This document shows, piece after piece, positions 63,663 to 64,000 of a stretch of DNA of 64,000 nucleotides. How positions within the stretch are numbered: position 1 is the stretch's first letter; each line of letters begins with the position of its first letter. A program made the translations under genes and the position numbers. The notes below the pieces were generated by a model that saw only the letters and a list, made by a program, of their open reading frames with translations, searched no databases and was not told where the DNA came from. Source of the DNA: CAWJLE01 sp963843645 (GTDB lineage Bacteria > Chloroflexota > Anaerolineae > DAOTYC01); contig CAWJLE010000001.1 in assembly GCA_963843645.1 (NCBI GenBank), positions 1,240,001 to 1,304,000 of the forward strand, read 5' to 3'.

Positions 63663-63701
63663 TTAACAAGTTGTTAACAAACCGTTGAAGGCGTGTTAAC
63701 G
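63663..63701 (+). promoter_or_regulatory. PhoP box before pstS
   Basis: Four direct repeats on an exact 11-base period: TTAACA, TTAACA, TTGAAG, TTAACG with five-base spacers. This is the Gram-positive-type PhoP operator layout. TTGAAG can serve as the -35 box with TGTTAT 17 bases on. Phosphate starvation control is expected. Confidence 0.88.
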
Positions 63702-63764
63702 TTGCCGTGTTATCCTTAGCGCGTGATGAAAATTGAAACGAACAACACAAAGGAGAGACAACAC

Positions 63765-64000
63765 ATGCGCAGCTCACTCATCGTCAGCCTCACCATCGTC
63801 GCCGTGTTGGCTGCCACCCTAGGTGGCGTGGCCCAGGCCGCCTCGCCCGTGCAGCTCACCGGCGCCGGCGCGACCTTCCCGTATCCGCTGTATTCCCGCT
63901 GGTTCTACGATTACGCTTTCGTCGATAACACCGTTCAATTCAACTACCAGTCCATCGGCTCCGGCGGCGGGATCAAGCAGATCACGTCCAAGACGGTCGA
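63765..64000 (+). CDS. pstS: phosphate ABC transporter substrate-binding protein PstS (start only)
   Basis: 78 codons before the window ends. Signal peptide RSSLIVSLTIVAVLAATLGG with cleavage near AQA-A, then VQLTGAGATFPYPLYSRWF and NYQSIGSGGGIKQITS, the phosphate-binding signature of PstS. ATG after AAAGGAGAG, 60 bases downstream of the PhoP box. The rest of the pst operon would follow outside the window. Confidence 0.92.
   Translation, partial: MRSSLIVSLTIVAVLAATLGGVAQAASPVQLTGAGATFPYPLYSRWFYDYAFVDNTVQFNYQSIGSGGGIKQITSKTV

Noticed and set aside
1..64000. CRISPR array, rRNA operon or prophage structural genes
   Set aside because: No regularly spaced repeat array, no rRNA landmarks and no capsid, tail or terminase-like products were seen on either strand.

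Overview
The window looks like one contig of a GC-rich bacterium, most likely a member of the Chloroflexota (Anaerolineae or a relative). This rests on gene content and is an inference: an FMN-riboswitch-controlled ABC transporter of the RibXY type, a complex I operon without nuoEFG, a transaldolase/glucose-6-phosphate isomerase fusion, a TPR protein with an acidic tail of P-x-W-L motifs, paired FemX-like transferases, and a CIRCE element before groESL.

Layout. 0-9.4 kb, minus strand: TPR protein cut by the window edge, two FemX-like peptidoglycan transferases, a response regulator and hybrid histidine kinase pair, and a riboflavin-type ABC transporter behind an FMN riboswitch with its own terminator. 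9.4-26.2 kb, plus strand: CNB/bPH membrane protein, TPR protein, groES-groEL, a DnaJ-domain protein, gyrA, mnmE, an LCP ligase, rsfS, recA, a structured non-coding interval, recX and the RNase Y gene. 26.4-37.3 kb: nuoABCDHIJKLMN, eleven complex I subunits ending at a clear terminator. 37.3-45.0 kb: a small membrane protein, murE, an antitoxin-like ORF, tal-pgi, a GT9-like protein and a lipoprotein. 45.08-51.0 kb: a segment bounded by two 76-base identical copies of a CAT-anticodon tRNA gene. It carries an EVE/nuclease fusion, an HsdM remnant, a second PD-(D/E)XK-like nuclease, a pentapeptide-repeat ion channel and an AlbA_2/Schlafen-like protein. I read it as a genomic island with the content of a defence island. 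51.2-61.7 kb: an HTH/ATPase/STAS-like regulator, HAD phosphatase, SDR, GH2 beta-mannosidase-like enzyme, CPBP protease, a PEP-synthase/Rph-like enzyme and a class III aminotransferase. 61.7-64 kb: an IS110-family element with a structured leader (candidate bridge RNA), dispersed repeats, and the start of pstS behind a four-repeat PhoP box.

How the genes connect. Cell envelope: FemX pair, MurE and LCP ligase. Information processing and stress: GroESL under HrcA/CIRCE, DnaJ-like protein, GyrA, RecA/RecX, RNase Y, RsfS, MnmE. Respiration: an 11-subunit complex I that needs another electron-input module.

Sequence quality. Many conserved genes (groEL, gyrA, mnmE, nuoD, nuoH, nuoJ, nuoL, nuoM and almost everything in 1-9 kb) are broken by single-base indels, mostly +1, and the homology continues in the next frame. 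I treat these as sequencing or assembly errors and give whole-gene spans. No CRISPR array or rRNA was seen.
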